DNA from: Lepidostoma basale
Taxonomy: Eukaryota; Arthropoda; Insecta; Trichoptera; Lepidostomatidae
Assembly: GCA_022606425.2 (NCBI GenBank)
Contig: JAHDVF020000068.1
Span: 1,674,001 to 1,738,000, forward strand
Direction of reading: 5' to 3'
Length of the DNA stretch: 64,000 nucleotides
The notes beneath the pieces are model-generated. The model was given only the letters and a program-made list of their open reading frames with translations. It was not told the DNA's origin and did not search any database. Shown here one piece after another: positions 44,008 to 54,081 of the stretch. A program made the position numbers and the translations under genes. Positions within the stretch are counted from its first letter, which is position 1. Every line of letters starts with the position of its first letter.

Positions 44008-44200
44008 TAATAATAATAATAATTAGGCTAATTTGTATAACGCCGTTTTCGTGAATAACTCATCTCAAGGGCGCTTTGACAATTTTTTTAGTCATGAGAG
44101 CTGCATCTTACACCAGCAATCAGATAATCGTTCTTTTTATTAAATAGGATATTTTGAAAAGGTTTTAATTTAGATTAAAACTCAATCAAATTGTCAATGC
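44008..44200 (-). mobile_element. Short retroposon R5 with 7-bp direct repeats
   Basis: A 193-bp insert in the LINE-A copy, flanked by ACCTTTA (44001-44007 and 44201-44207). It contains CTCATCTCAAGGGCGCTTTG and (TAA)n at its left. The minus strand has CTTGAGATGAGTTATTCACG, also found at 46906-46976. Confidence 0.65.
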
Positions 44201-44464
44201 ACCTTTAGAGCTTCTTCTACATTAATACATTGTAGCATGCACGCTCGTCGATTTTTACGACGACGAATGTGGCTGCTTTTTAGTGTAGATTAATTTTGTC
44301 ATGCTATGCTTTTCTTAGTCTTCAACGACATTTCTTTCTACTTGTGTATATAAAACATTTTAACTATTATTCTCCTATTAGTTTCAAATGTCCAAATCAT
44401 CTCAGGGAACTGTCTTTCATTTTTTCCCTATTTCGTCCTTCGATATTCTATTATAATTGTTTTT

Positions 44465-44683
44465 TCTTGTATACAACAAGTCGTTTGAACCTTTTTACCG
44501 TATAAATTTATTTAAGCTATTATATTGATTCTTATGACATGTGATAGGTAGCCATTTTATTGTCATGAGAATTCTACACCAGACCAAACACAGTGTGACA
44601 ATCACACTGCCATCGCCGGGAATCGAACCCGGGACCTTCGGTATGTAAGTCAGAGCTCTTACCACTCTGCCACGAAGGTCGAC
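44465..44683 (-). mobile_element. tRNA-derived SINE, copy 5
   Basis: Minus-strand head CGACCTTCGTGGCAGAGTGG with B box GGGTTCGATTCCC, then GTGTGATTGTCACACTG and GTGTAGAATTCTCATGAC. The tail region has TATACGGTAAAAAGG and ACAAGAAAAAAC. Inserted in the old LINE-A copy. Confidence 0.83.
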
Positions 44684-44799
44684 AATCGTCGTTTTCCCGT
44701 ACATTCCTCATGGTGATTTCATTTCTACGCCATTTATCCTGCTTTCAGTCTTCATTTATCAGCTTTAAGCTTCACATCCGTTTCAGTTAGGTGTTAATT

Positions 44800-45700
44800 T
44801 AAGATCTAGAAGAAAATGTGTGTTTTAAGAATGCTCGCATAACTTAAGATAAGTAGGTATGGCATGTGCTCAAAGCTTTGTGGAAACTTCCAGCAAGAAG
44901 CGTATGGCGTAAAGTTGTCAAAAATTCACAGCCCGAGGCTTCTGAGCTGAAATTTAGTAAAGGCATTTATTGCCACACAACTGCTTTTGTGAGACAGCGA
45001 CCTTTGTTGGACTCATTTCACGAAAAGAGGAAAATCTCGAGTCATTGTCTGATGAGGGTTAGGAAGATCTCGGTAGGTTTAACGCGCTTTTCACGTGAAA
45101 AGAAAGCGGAAGACAAAGAATTTTTCGTGAGATTTCATAGAGAACAGTAGCAAATTAGGCGATTATGCCGTCATTGCGTGCTTATTGGCGCTCACTGAAA
45201 TGGGTTCATTTATTTATTTTGATGTCTGTCTGGAGTATCTTGCATAGTTTTTATATCGTTATAAATCACATATGTTATTCATTAAAAGCATGCTTACTTA
45301 TAAATTTGAAACTTGAATGTTCATATCAAACATAATATGAAATATTCTAGCATTTATTAATACCTACGAGTTCTTAAAACTACAATCGATTCCAAAGATG
45401 CCTTTATTTTATAAATATCGTTATCGTGAAATTTGTGATGTAAATGTACCAAAAAAATATTAAACAGGATACTTACACAGTTTATATACGAATATATTAA
45501 AAAATATTTTATTTATTGACATATCTCGGTAAAAGTTCATTTTTAATTGTAAATAAAAATAAAATAAATGTGCAAACGGTGAGAAATGGGATCAAGTTAA
45601 CAAATTTACTTTTCTGGGAAGCATGTTTACAAGAGGTGAAAAATTGTATAAAGACATCGAAATAAGGTAAAATTGTATAAAGACATCTAAATAAGGACAT
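44800..45700. other. Less repetitive region, unassigned
   Basis: 44866-45150 on the plus strand is open for 94 codons (KLPARSVWRKVVKNSQPEAS and so on), with no recognised domain or splice signals. It may be chance or part of a repeat. The rest is AT-rich with nothing seen. Confidence 0.3.
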
Positions 45701-45719
45701 CGAAATAAGATCAGCTGTC

Positions 45720-45985
45720 TAAATAAAGACAAAAGTGGAAGTAGTTAAAAAACATCGTTTGATTTAATTATCGAAATAAGGGTTTGTGCTCAAAAACCTC
45801 GTTTTATTTCATAATTAAACATAACGATGTTTAACTACTTCCACTTCTGTCATCATTTCGACAGCGACTGGTTTCATCAGGCTCGCTGACATCTACAGAC
45901 TGGTGCCACTATTATAAACTTGCTATACATACAGATCAGGGGTGGTGAACATGATTCTATACAAAAATAATCTTAAAATAATGAT
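45720..45985. repeat. HHR-8 element, antisense arm plus inverted outer flank
   Basis: GTGGAAGTAGTTAAAAAACA (45734) and its inverse AACGATGTTTAACTACTTCC (45828) face each other. Then an antisense hammerhead-like block: minus-strand CTGTAGA, GTCAGCGAGCCTGAT, GAAACCAGTC at about 45866-45901. Confidence 0.7.
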
Positions 45986-46119
45986 GTAAAATTTACCGAA
46001 TAGTGGACTGCTTGTTTTAGTTACAGCTGACATTATTTATAAACAACATTTGTGATAATTTTATTTATAATATTACTGAATTTAAATATAATATGTAATA
46101 TATTTCTGTCCCATAGGTT

Positions 46120-46303
46120 GGCGTCGCCAACCTTCAGTTGCTAGCGAGTCTGGCGAAACTGATCGCTGTCGAAATAAATACAATATTGAAAGTATAATAG
46201 TTAAAAACATCGGCGTCGCCAACCTTCAGTTGCTAGCGAGTCTGGCGAAACTGATCGCTGTCGAAATAAATACAATATTGAAAGTATAATAGTTAAAAAC
46301 ATC
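46120..46303 (+). repeat. Perfect 92-bp tandem duplication (HHR-8-like unit)
   Basis: Two identical 92-bp units, 46120-46211 and 46212-46303, each with GGCGTCGCCAACC, TAGCGAGTCTGGCGAAACTG and AAAGTATAATAGTTAAAAAC. The unit contains an eroded HHR-8 motif. Perfect identity suggests a recent event. Confidence 0.93.
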
Positions 46304-46384
46304 GTTTAACATTATTGTTATTTATAATCATCTTCCAGAGATTTCAGCAAGATCATTTGATTGGAGTTTTATTTAATTTAAGGT

Positions 46385-46850
46385 AACTAACTAACCATCA
46401 CGCCGTCTCTCCGAAGGGGTAGGCAGAAATAATGGACTGCCACACTTTTCTTTCCTGACATATTTCTCTCGCTTCCTCAACATTCATACATCGTGTCATG
46501 CACGCGCGTCGATTTCTCTGACTCCTCACATGGCGGACATTCAATATTTGATTTATTTGATCGTGCCACGTTTTTCTCGGTCTACCACTATTTCTGGTTC
46601 CATTTACATCATTAACATATATTTTTTAACATTCTTTCTTCATTCATTCTTTGCATATGTCCAAACCATCTTAATGATCCTTTCATTATTTTGTTCATGA
46701 CACCATCATTCGCACCGCATTCACTTCTTATATTTTCATTCGACCCTCTATCATACACATAGTATCCACACATTCGTCTAAGAGATCTCATTTCTACTGC
46801 ATTTATTCTACTTTTATCCTTCTTTTGCCAGTTCTATGCTTCGCTTCAAT
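46385..46850 (-). mobile_element. LINE-A, long 3' fragment
   Basis: Antisense from AACTAACTAACCATCACGC to CAGTTCTATGCTTCGCTTC. Retains the SECGAND, RWFGH and QRNRRAC regions with minor damage. It is flanked on both sides by HHR-8 sequence: TTATTTATAATCATCTTCC occurs at 46318-46337 and again at 46888-46907. Confidence 0.85.
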
Positions 46851-46905
46851 AGTGAAAGTGAAAGTAGTTTAAAACATCGTTTTACATTATTGTTATTTAT
46901 AATCA

Positions 46906-46976
46906 TCTTCCTTGAGATGAGTAATTCATAAAAATGGCGCTTTATAAATTATCCAATTTATTATATTATAATAAAT
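46906..46976 (+). mobile_element. Short retroposon R5, second copy
   Basis: CTTGAGATGAGTAATTCATA, AATGGCGCTTTATAAATTAT, then (TAT/TAA) tail. It interrupts the HHR-8 flank, which reads continuously as ATCTTCCAGAGATTTCAG at 46329-46350. Confidence 0.65.
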
Positions 46977-47065
46977 CAAGAGATTTCAGTGATATCATTT
47001 GATTCGAGTTTTATTTAATTTAAGGTATAATTATTTAATATACTATATACAAAATACCGTATTGT

Positions 47066-47101
47066 TCCTCGGTAGTATAGCGGTCAGTATCCCCGCCTGT
47101 C
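47066..47101 (+). tRNA. tRNA-Asp 5' half (fragment)
   Basis: 36 bases that match the 5' half of eukaryotic tRNA-Asp: TCCTCGGTAGTATAGCGGTC then AGTATCCCCGCCTGTC. It covers the acceptor 5' strand, D arm and anticodon stem into the GTC anticodon, then stops. No 3' half follows. Not a functional tRNA gene. Confidence 0.8.
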
Positions 47102-47109
47102 TTTCTATG

Positions 47110-47860
47110 CTATATCATATTTGTATTTTTGTATAAAATTTTCAATATTAGGTACATTTATTATTTAAAAGGGGGCTTAAGATATATCAATGCTGTTTAG
47201 AGATGGAAGTTAAATCCTTTTTCCAGTGAGACCTAAGGTTTGACGTGTTTATTAGGAGTGTAAAAGGGTGGCAAGCCATCGGGCTTAACATCAAATGACT
47301 TACTTATCCGTTTAGCCCTACGTTCTACCCCCGTCACCTCTCCCTCCCGGCCCTACCTATGTGCTTTAAAGTGAATTCCTCAGGGAAGAAACTACCGTAT
47401 TATGAATCAAAGGGTTTTTATCCGCATGTGAGACTGAGTAAGGGAGAAGTACTGATGTTTTATTTTGTTTGGGTTATTTTACGAAAATTAGGAATTTTTT
47501 TGGCATAAATCGTAATTCAACCCTTTGAATTTTTTTGTGAAATATTGGATGTTTGTACATTTTAAAAATACATTTTTCAATCTAAAAAAATAAATTGAAA
47601 GTTTAATGAAATATAATGGTATAATTTTATCCCTGTTTGATGATTAAACCGGTATCTAATTAAATACATATTTTTGAAATACTAAAATTTTCCGAAATAT
47701 TATGAAGAGTGACAGACATATTTTGTTTTACTGTGATTTATTTGAATATTCAAATAATGTATAGAAAAAAACATTATTAAATTATGTCTATTCTTAATCA
47801 CTATTTAAGCAATATTTATTAATTTTCAAATGAAGTTACGTGTGTTATTTGTCTTTTTCT
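47110..47860. other. Unassigned sequence
   Basis: 47200-47440 is less AT-rich (TAGCCCTACGTTCTACCCCC, CTCCCTCCCGGCCCTACC) with no readable frame. Nothing else seen. Confidence 0.35.
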
Positions 47861-47879
47861 TTTGTATGTACTTTGTATA

Positions 47880-48120
47880 TACAACACTAACTTTAAAAAT
47901 AAATAAAATTACATATCAGACATATTTCGGACAACCAGTCCTTTCTCAGTGTTATTATAAAGATACATATTTCAAATATGTATGTTCATAATATCATTTT
48001 TAATTTTAAATATATATCTTTATAATATCACTGAGGAAGGACTGGTTGTACAAAACATGTATGATATGTAATTAAACAAAAATTTAAAGTTAGTGTTATA
48101 CACACAAAGTATATTTTTTA
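47880..48120. repeat. HHR-3 palindromic element, both motifs decayed
   Basis: Antisense motif at 47919-47949: minus strand CTGAGAA, GGAC/GTCC, GAAATATGTC. Sense motif at 48031-48061: CTGAGGA, AGGACTGGTTGTAC, AAAACATGTA. The outer flanks TACTTTGTATATACAACA and CACACAAAGTATAT are inverted. Confidence 0.75.
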
Positions 48121-48199
48121 ATGTGTTTTTTTATGAATTAAAATACTTTTTTTTTAGTTAATTTTTTTCAACGTATTTAGAAGACTATATATTGTAAAA

Positions 48200-48430
48200 A
48201 TAAGTTTTTTAAGGTCGGAAAACGATATCTCAATGATAAATGTGTTAAACATATCGAGTAAAATAAACAAAAAGTGGAAAAAATAGTGTTCAGACTTACA
48301 AAAAAAAATCTTCTATTATTGCATTACTTTGTGTTGTTATGATGCTTCAATTTAAAAAAAAAAAATTCATCATTATGGAGTTCCACAGTTTTAACGCCTT
48401 AAGTTTAAAATTTCGTATGAAGCGTTTAAT
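48200..48430 (+). repeat. HHR-5 relic
   Basis: CGGAAAACGATATCTCAATG, CATATCGAGTAAAATAAAC, AATAGTGTTCAGACTTAC and TTATGGAGTTCCACAGTTT. Core decayed. Confidence 0.5.
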
Positions 48431-48507
48431 TTGTGGTGTGACATTATTAAATAAAATATAATACACTTTTATAAATTTGTATTAACACCACTTTATTTGG
48501 TAACACC

Positions 48508-48539
48508 AACCGGTTTCGCTCCCACCGGAGCCTCGTCAG
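48508..48539 (-). ncRNA. Hammerhead-like ribozyme motif (HHR-7)
   Basis: Minus strand: CTGACGA, extra G, helix II GCTCC/GGAGC, GAAA, palindromic ACCGGT, GTT. Helix I CACC/GGTG pairs fully. All three helices are present. Confidence 0.75.
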
Positions 48540-48579
48540 GGTGAGAGAGTAAATTAAATATTTAGTTTACTCTCTTACC

Positions 48580-48611
48580 CTGACGAAGCTACGGCGGGAG
48601 CGAAACCGGTT
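48580..48611 (+). ncRNA. Hammerhead-like ribozyme motif (HHR-7)
   Basis: CTGACGA, extra A, helix II GCTAC/GGAGC (one mismatch), GAAA, palindromic ACCGGT, GTT. Helix I ACC/GGT. Confidence 0.68.
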
Positions 48612-48769
48612 GGTGTTACCAAATAAAGTGGTGTAAATATAAATTACTTAAAGTGTATTATTGTTGTATGCCTTAAGTGTATTTAAAAACCGAATGATAT
48701 TGTAAATATAAAAATACAATTTTCGTGTATTTTTTATTCGCCAGCAAAGCTCCTTTTCAAATGTTTTTC

Positions 48770-49230
48770 TTGCTCGGTTAACAATCGTTAACCACAGAAA
48801 AAATACATTATTTCTTGGACTGGGGGGGTTATACCCCTGAACCGGTCATTATAAATGGATGATGGTGCAATTTCCAGAAAATTCTGTCAGCACTGCTAAT
48901 ACAGCCGACCGAGGTCATTTGTTCTAGATGTTCCGTTAACCTCCCTACTTTCCGAAAATACCACGTGACAGTACCGCCACATGAATGTTATCCGTCAGAG
49001 ATATGCGGAGACGCAATAAGCAGTTAACACCTAAATTAAATTCTAAATATGAAATTATGTGAAGTGAATCCAATAACCATAATGTACCTCATAGAATAAA
49101 ACTAAAATTCCTTTTACTTAAAAATAATTTAAATTCTACTCTTGTGAGTTTCTATCTCAAAAATTTTCAATATTAAATAAATAATCCGGATTTAAATATT
49201 ATAAAAAAACTTGGGATGATGTTAGGCATC
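48770..49230. other. Unassigned sequence
   Basis: Moderate GC, no readable frame or known repeat. Confidence 0.35.
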
Positions 49231-49234
49231 AGGC

Positions 49235-49315
49235 ATGCGATAGAGTCGGTGGAGAAGATTCATTGAGACCCTATGCACCACGGAGGTGGGACAGGACATA
49301 AAGAAGAAGAATAAG
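49235..49315 (+). mobile_element. LINE 3'-end stub (LINE-D-like)
   Basis: Decayed RWRRFIETLCTTEVGQDIKK with the tail AAAGAAGAAGAATAAG. Confidence 0.45.
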
Positions 49316-49369
49316 AACTTTGTTTTTTGAATGTTTACAAATACTTGTAGACAAATACTGGCTTTTACC

Positions 49370-49700
49370 CATTGATAATTGCGTAAGCCTTTCACATTGC
49401 ATTAATAAAGATTTTCTGCTTAATGCTTACAAATAATCTTAATAGATGGCGCTAGTGTAGATCGACCTAAAAACATGTGAAGTTATTTAAAATATTAGCA
49501 TATATACAAGTTCTAAAAATTTGTCAGACGTGGTGGTCGTAATAAGGGCGGAATGGGAAATGTTGTTAACATAAAGTGATCGCTTAACCCAATGACAAGT
49601 CATAAGTCCTGTAAACGCCTCGACTACCATATTCTGTTTCCAAAAAAAATATTTCATCTTCGTCTCTATTGAGATACAATTAATCCTTAAAAGAAAGGTA
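49370..49700 (+). repeat. Dispersed repeat R4, copy 2
   Basis: Shares CCTTTCACATTGCATTAATA, AGATGGCGCTAGTG, CGTGGTGGTCGTAATAA and CATCTTCGTCTCTATTGAGA with 10610-10965. Confidence 0.77.
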
Positions 49701-49904
49701 CCTTCTTGGCTATAATATATTTTAAAAATAAATAAAAAAATTGTAAAAGATAGAAAAATAAATCCAATAAAAAGTTCACAAATATTGTTTCGTTTTAGAT
49801 ATATGGTATTTTTTTCTTCCTTTTTTATACTAGTATTAAGAGTGTTAACAAATTTTTATAATAAAAATAAAAATAATTATTCATTTAATTAATAACTGCT
49901 GACA

Positions 49905-50085
49905 TCCATGGACCGCAAAGAGATGTGCAGGGCGACCGCAATACGGTGGAAGGATGACCTGAACCGATACGTCGGTATAGCCTAGAAGCAGTATGCACAA
50001 GGCAGATTGGCCTGGATGCGAATGGAGGAGCCCTTTGTCCAGGAGTGGATGGGAATAAGCTGAAGAAGAAGAAGAGAAAAACATT
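49905..50085 (+). mobile_element. LINE-D 3' end
   Basis: Plus strand: IRWKDDLNRYVGIA, then AQGRLAWMRMEEPFVQEWMG, stop, and tail CTGAAGAAGAAGAAGAG. Confidence 0.65.
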
Positions 50086-50134
50086 TATAGAATAATATTT
50101 TAATTTCAATGGCCGTGCTCTCAATTGCAGCATT

Positions 50135-50597
50135 CTATTGCAATGATAATCTTGCACTGAAACTCTGACAAAGAATGATTAAATGTTATATATGATCTGT
50201 TCTACTATATGGCTGCGAAACCTGGACTCTGAAAGTGAATGTAATGAACCGGTTAGAAGCGTTCGAGATGTTGATATACCGCAGAATGCCCAGACGTACT
50301 GCAGAGAGCCAGAGCCAATAGAGAGCTGTTGTCTAGTGTGAAAATTAGAAAGGTCTCATATTTGGGCCATGTGCTAAGGGGTGAAAAATACCACCTCCTT
50401 CGACTGATATTAATGGGTAAAGTGAAGGGACGCCGGGGAATTAGTAGAAGGCAACTGTCCTGGCTGCAGAACATCAAAAAGTGGACAGGAATAACAAGAG
50501 TTCAAAACCTGTTCCAAGTGACGCAGGATAGAGTTGCCTTTGCTGTAGTGATCGCCAACGTTGGGGGGACCTGACACGGTACCCAAAAAAGAAGAAT
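50135..50597 (+). mobile_element. LINE-C, 5'-truncated
   Basis: Plus strand: IKCYI*SVLLYGCETWTLK-type start, MNRLEAFEML, SVKIRKVSYLGHVLRGEKYH, SWLQNIKKWTGITRVQNLFQ, FAVVIANVGGT-stop, then CAAAAAAGAAGAAT. The final 80 codons are open. Confidence 0.85.
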
Positions 50598-50599
50598 AT

Positions 50600-51290
50600 T
50601 TTCTCAATAAAGGAAACTTGCTTAAGAGATCCATTCTTACTGATATTTTTTACAGTAAATTGAAGAAATATATAGAAACAAAATTATTATTAAAAAATTG
50701 CTTATTTTTAAAATACTTTAATTGATATTCAATGCACTTGCGGCCACTTGATTTGACACTTGAATAGTCAAATAAAAAAATGTTCATATTTTTATAAACT
50801 GCAGGTATAACATATTATATAAATGAAATTTGTGTTTCATAATTTTACAAGTTATTCGGCTTAAAATGAAAAAAATTCACTTATCCCCATTGGTCACAAA
50901 ACACCGCGAGGTTATCCATAATTCAACGGAAAAGATCCCAACTCCGCTGTAAATATTTTATGTCTCTTTACTAGCATCAAGTAATGTGGAACAAGGGGAT
51001 GAAGAGGTAGATATAACGTGGCGTATAAGTAGTCGAGTTAAGGGAGCCTTTTGCTAAAAAGTTTCAGATCATTTAATACCATCATAGCCTTTACAATTTT
51101 TCAACATGGAATATGAATGTACGTTATTAAACGTATAATATTTGCTTGATAAAAAATAGCTTAAATGTGTTTTAATTCCTTTTATAATTAATTATTATTG
51201 TGACTGGTTTCCAGGTATCATAGAAGAGTGTAAATTTTTATAGTTATGAATCGAATAAAATGTATTTAATACGCCCAAAATTTCGGGAGA
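50600..51290. other. Unassigned sequence
   Basis: 50930-51060 is less AT-rich with no frame. Nothing recognised. Confidence 0.35.
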
Positions 51291-51371
51291 TCTATACCAA
51301 AAATATTATTGAAAAATTAATGTTCTCATTAATACGAATTAAAACATCTGTTTTTTAAGAAAACTTATTAA

Positions 51372-51621
51372 ATCGCACCTTCGGTAAGACAGGGGCATAA
51401 TTGTTAAAAACTCTCAAAATGAGTTAAGTATGCCAATGTATTTTAAAAACATCCCTTTATCTGGAGGAACAAAGTCGCTCATTATGTTCAGTCTCATTTT
51501 GCCAGAGGGCGATAGTGTATGATCAATATAGCCAGAATAACACGATATTATTCTTCAAAAATCTTAAAAAGTCTGTAATGAAAAATTACAAAACGTGCCC
51601 TTGTCTTACCGAAGGTACGAT
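51372..51621. mobile_element. MITE with 26-bp terminal inverted repeats
   Basis: 250 bp. The left end, ATCGCACCTTCGGTAAGACA then GGGGCA, and the complement of the right end, ATCGTACCTTCGGTAAGACA then AGGGCA, agree at 24 of 26 positions. No coding capacity. Inserted in HHR-4. The target duplication is not resolved. Confidence 0.82.
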
Positions 51622-51816
51622 ATATAATGGGAATGACATGTTTCGCCATGCTAAGGCTTTATCGAATGAAACATGCCATTACCATTAAATATAATAAAAC
51701 CGAATTAGAATGAAAACGTATGTTTTTTAGAAGTTTTATTATAATATATGTGAGTGACATGTTTCGCCTGTTTATGCCATTATCAAATGTTTATTCATTA
51801 TCAAATTATCAAATTT

Positions 51817-51993
51817 TAATTCAATTATTAAATGTCGGCCACGTGAGGAGTCAGAGAAATCGACGCGCGTGCATGACACGATGTAAGAATGTTGAGAAAT
51901 CGAGAAAAATATGTCAGGAAAGAAAAGTGTGGCAGTCCATTCTATCTGCCTACCCCTTCGGAGAGACGGCGTGATGGTTAGTTAGTTAGTTAC
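51817..51993 (+). mobile_element. LINE-A, short 3' fragment
   Basis: Open from LLNVGHVRSQRNRRACMTRC to SILSAYPFGETA-stop, then GGTTAGTTAGTTAGTTAC. Among the least decayed coding ends of the family. Confidence 0.85.
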
Positions 51994-52079
51994 TTAGTTT
52001 AATAATTTTAATAAAACTTCTAGAAAATTGACGTTTAATTTGAATTAATTATTGAATATGAAGTTTGCATTGTCATTGA

Positions 52080-52745
52080 TTCTGCCAAATATTTGGGAAT
52101 CTTGATTATCATCTATTATATTCTCACACCTTTTTCGTTTTCCTCTCATAACTCAAACGAGTTTAACTGAAACAGTTAAATTCTGGAGCAAATATCGCGA
52201 AAATATACAAAAAACCCAACGTCGCTACGCAGATAGTAAACGGCACAGAGGCCTAAGTGAAATTTATGAATATGTATTTTGGGAGGTTTGCCGGTGCTAA
52301 ATAATACCGAGGCATCTGTATGTGGATTGGGGAAACAATTTATATTTCTGTAAAAAGCTTCGTTTTTTATATGCCCATATGGGAGGTATGATTGTCTTTG
52401 TTTATGCTGTTCACAGCTAAATTGGTAGGATTATGTAACATGTAGCACTAAGCCTTAACAGTGAAGCTAATTGAAACATCGAATGCACATTTGGTATGGA
52501 AAAATACCTATACTATAATAAATTAATAGCATTTAAAAAAATAAACTTTTTTTCGAATACCCTATATTTTTGTTTGGAGGTATGTGTTTATTCTAGATTA
52601 GGCTTTTTCACCAATATAGGCATATCATCAACCCAGCAATTTGATATAGTTTCCACTAAGAAAATCAAATGTATACAAAAGGTCGTTAAAGCAAGTGTGC
52701 TTCTCATATATTTTGATTGAATCAAAAAGTATTATTTTTTTTAAA
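52080..52745. other. Unassigned sequence
   Basis: No coding or repeat signal that I can support. Confidence 0.35.
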
Positions 52746-52749
52746 ACTA

Positions 52750-53400
52750 TCTTCTTCTTTTTCTTTGCTAGCCTTCTTCCCTTCACTGCTGGATAAAGGC
52801 CTCTTTCAATTTCCTCCACTCGTCTCTATCCTGCCACCTTTGTATTCATGATTTTCCAACCTTTTTGATAATATCATCGGTCCATCTCATCGTTGGCCTT
52901 CTGACACTTCGCCTATTTGCCCATGGTCTCCAATTGAGTATCCTGGGTGCCCATCTGTTGCCAATATGTCTAGCCAAGTGTCCAGTTGTTGCCATTTAAA
53001 TTTTACCACTCAGTCCATGACGTCAGCAACCCTGGTGCGGCATGTGATTTCTTCATTCCTTATGCGGTCACGCAAGCTCACACCAAGTATCTGTCTTTCC
53101 ATGGACCTCTGTGTACACTTTTGCTGTAAGAGTTGTCGTCTCTAGTCCGTATGTCATCATGGGCAGTATACACATTTTGTAGACCTTTCCTTTCTTTTGT
53201 AGATTTTGTAGAGTTTCTTTTGAGACAAACCGGTATTTCATCATTTTCAAAGATATGTCTCAGTTTACCAAAGGCGGCCCAACCCAGTCCAACTCTTCGA
53301 GGTAGCTCTGCAGTTTGATTCTCTTTTCCGAGTCTGATTTTATGACCAAGATACACATACTTTTTCACACTCTATCTTATTTCCCTCTATAATAATGTTT
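52750..53400 (-). mobile_element. LINE-E, longest non-A fragment
   Basis: Minus strand, frames broken: YVYLGHKIRLGKENQTAELP, RRVGLGWAAFGKLRHIFEND, EIPVCLKR, VYKMCILPMMTYGLETTTLT, then RMRWTDDIIKK-like and PAVKGRRLAKKKKKI. This is the YLG...W-F-K-L and C(I)LP-x-(M/L)-TYG-E-T pattern of RTE/BovB-type C-termini. Confidence 0.78.
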
Positions 53401-53504
53401 TTATTGTTGTTTTTATTTGTAAAACTATATAATAAAACTGTATATAGCATTATATATGTATATTGTAAAATCAAAACGATAGTTTCAAATTTATAATGTC
53501 GAAT

Positions 53505-53660
53505 ATTGTCTGTCGATGCCAACTACCCTGGCGACACTGGCGGCTGTTCAAAAAAGGCATAAAGTGGAAGGAGTTATTGAAAAATAATTGCTTTATTTAA
53601 TTTTAATTTAAAATGAACACCCAAGATATTTTTTTTAAAGTCATCAGATTATCTTACAAA
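53505..53660 (+). repeat. HHR-8 relic, sense arm
   Basis: CTGTCGATGCCAACTACCCT, GGCGACACTGGCGGCTG, AAAGTGGAAGGAGTTATTG and ATGAACACCCAAGATATT. The GAAAC block is mutated. Confidence 0.65.
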
Positions 53661-53983
53661 CATATAACTTCAAAATAAGACGAATTAAACAAAAAAATTC
53701 CAATGATATTAGTTCCACTACGAGGACATGTTCAAATACCGATTAGAGCTGTTAAGAATAATCATTCTGAAGGAGACAAAATATTTTTTTAATCGTATTT
53801 AACTGAAGTTTTAAATTAATATTCAATAAAAAAAGAAAACGCGTTCTGAAAATAGACTTTTTTTCACCATACCACATTTAAAAAAAAAAAAAATCTGTAA
53901 ACACCTGTATTTTTATTTTTTAAATATTACGAAATTTTATGAATTAAAACACTGTTTTTCCTTCTTTTGAGTTAATCTTTCTT

Positions 53984-54017
53984 GACATGTTTCGAAACCT
54001 TACACCTTCATCATTGG
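53984..54017 (-). ncRNA. Hammerhead-like motif (HHR-5, antisense, variant core)
   Basis: Minus strand: CCAATGA, T, helix II GAAGG/TTTC (weakened), GAAA, ACATGT, GTC. Confidence 0.4.
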
Positions 54018-54047
54018 GAGAACGATATAAGAGTTTATATCGTTCTC

Positions 54048-54081
54048 CCGATGATGAAGGTGTAAGCCTTCGAAACATGTC
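54048..54081 (+). ncRNA. Hammerhead-like motif (HHR-5, sense, U4C core)
   Basis: CCGATGA (U4 to C), T, helix II GAAGG/CCTTC, GAAA, palindromic ACATGT, GTC. The helices are intact but the core has one change. Confidence 0.5.

Larger units (their letters stand above)
43953..44780 (-). mobile_element. Old LINE-A copy with two nested insertions
   Basis: LINE-A antisense blocks appear at 43953-44007, 44201-44440 (GCATGCACGCTCGTCGATTT) and 44700-44780 (TTTCATTTCTACGCC, TTTATCCTGC). They are separated by a 193-bp insert and a SINE. Confidence 0.72.
48490..48640. repeat. HHR-7 palindromic element
   Basis: Arms of about 65 bp: CACTTTATTTGGTAACACC to TACTCTCTTACCC-type sequence, mirrored. Right-arm end ACCAAATAAAGTG. 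Two hammerhead-like motifs lie head to head with about 40 bp between. Confidence 0.88.
51300..52080. repeat. HHR-4 elements broken by a MITE and a LINE-A
   Basis: HHR-4 pieces: 51335-51371, 51622-51690 (TGACATGTTTCGCCATGCTA, CGAATGAAACATGCC), 51715-51810 (TAGAAGTTTTATTATAATAT) and 52000-52080 (AATAAAACTTCTAGAAAATT). Confidence 0.65.

Noticed and set aside
44866..45150. 94-codon plus-strand open frame
   Set aside because: No domain, splice context or homologue recognised; open length is compatible with chance in a less AT-rich patch.
53133..53318. Plus-strand open frame across 53133-53318
   Set aside because: Antisense to LINE-E, whose minus strand shows the YLG and LPMMTYG motifs.
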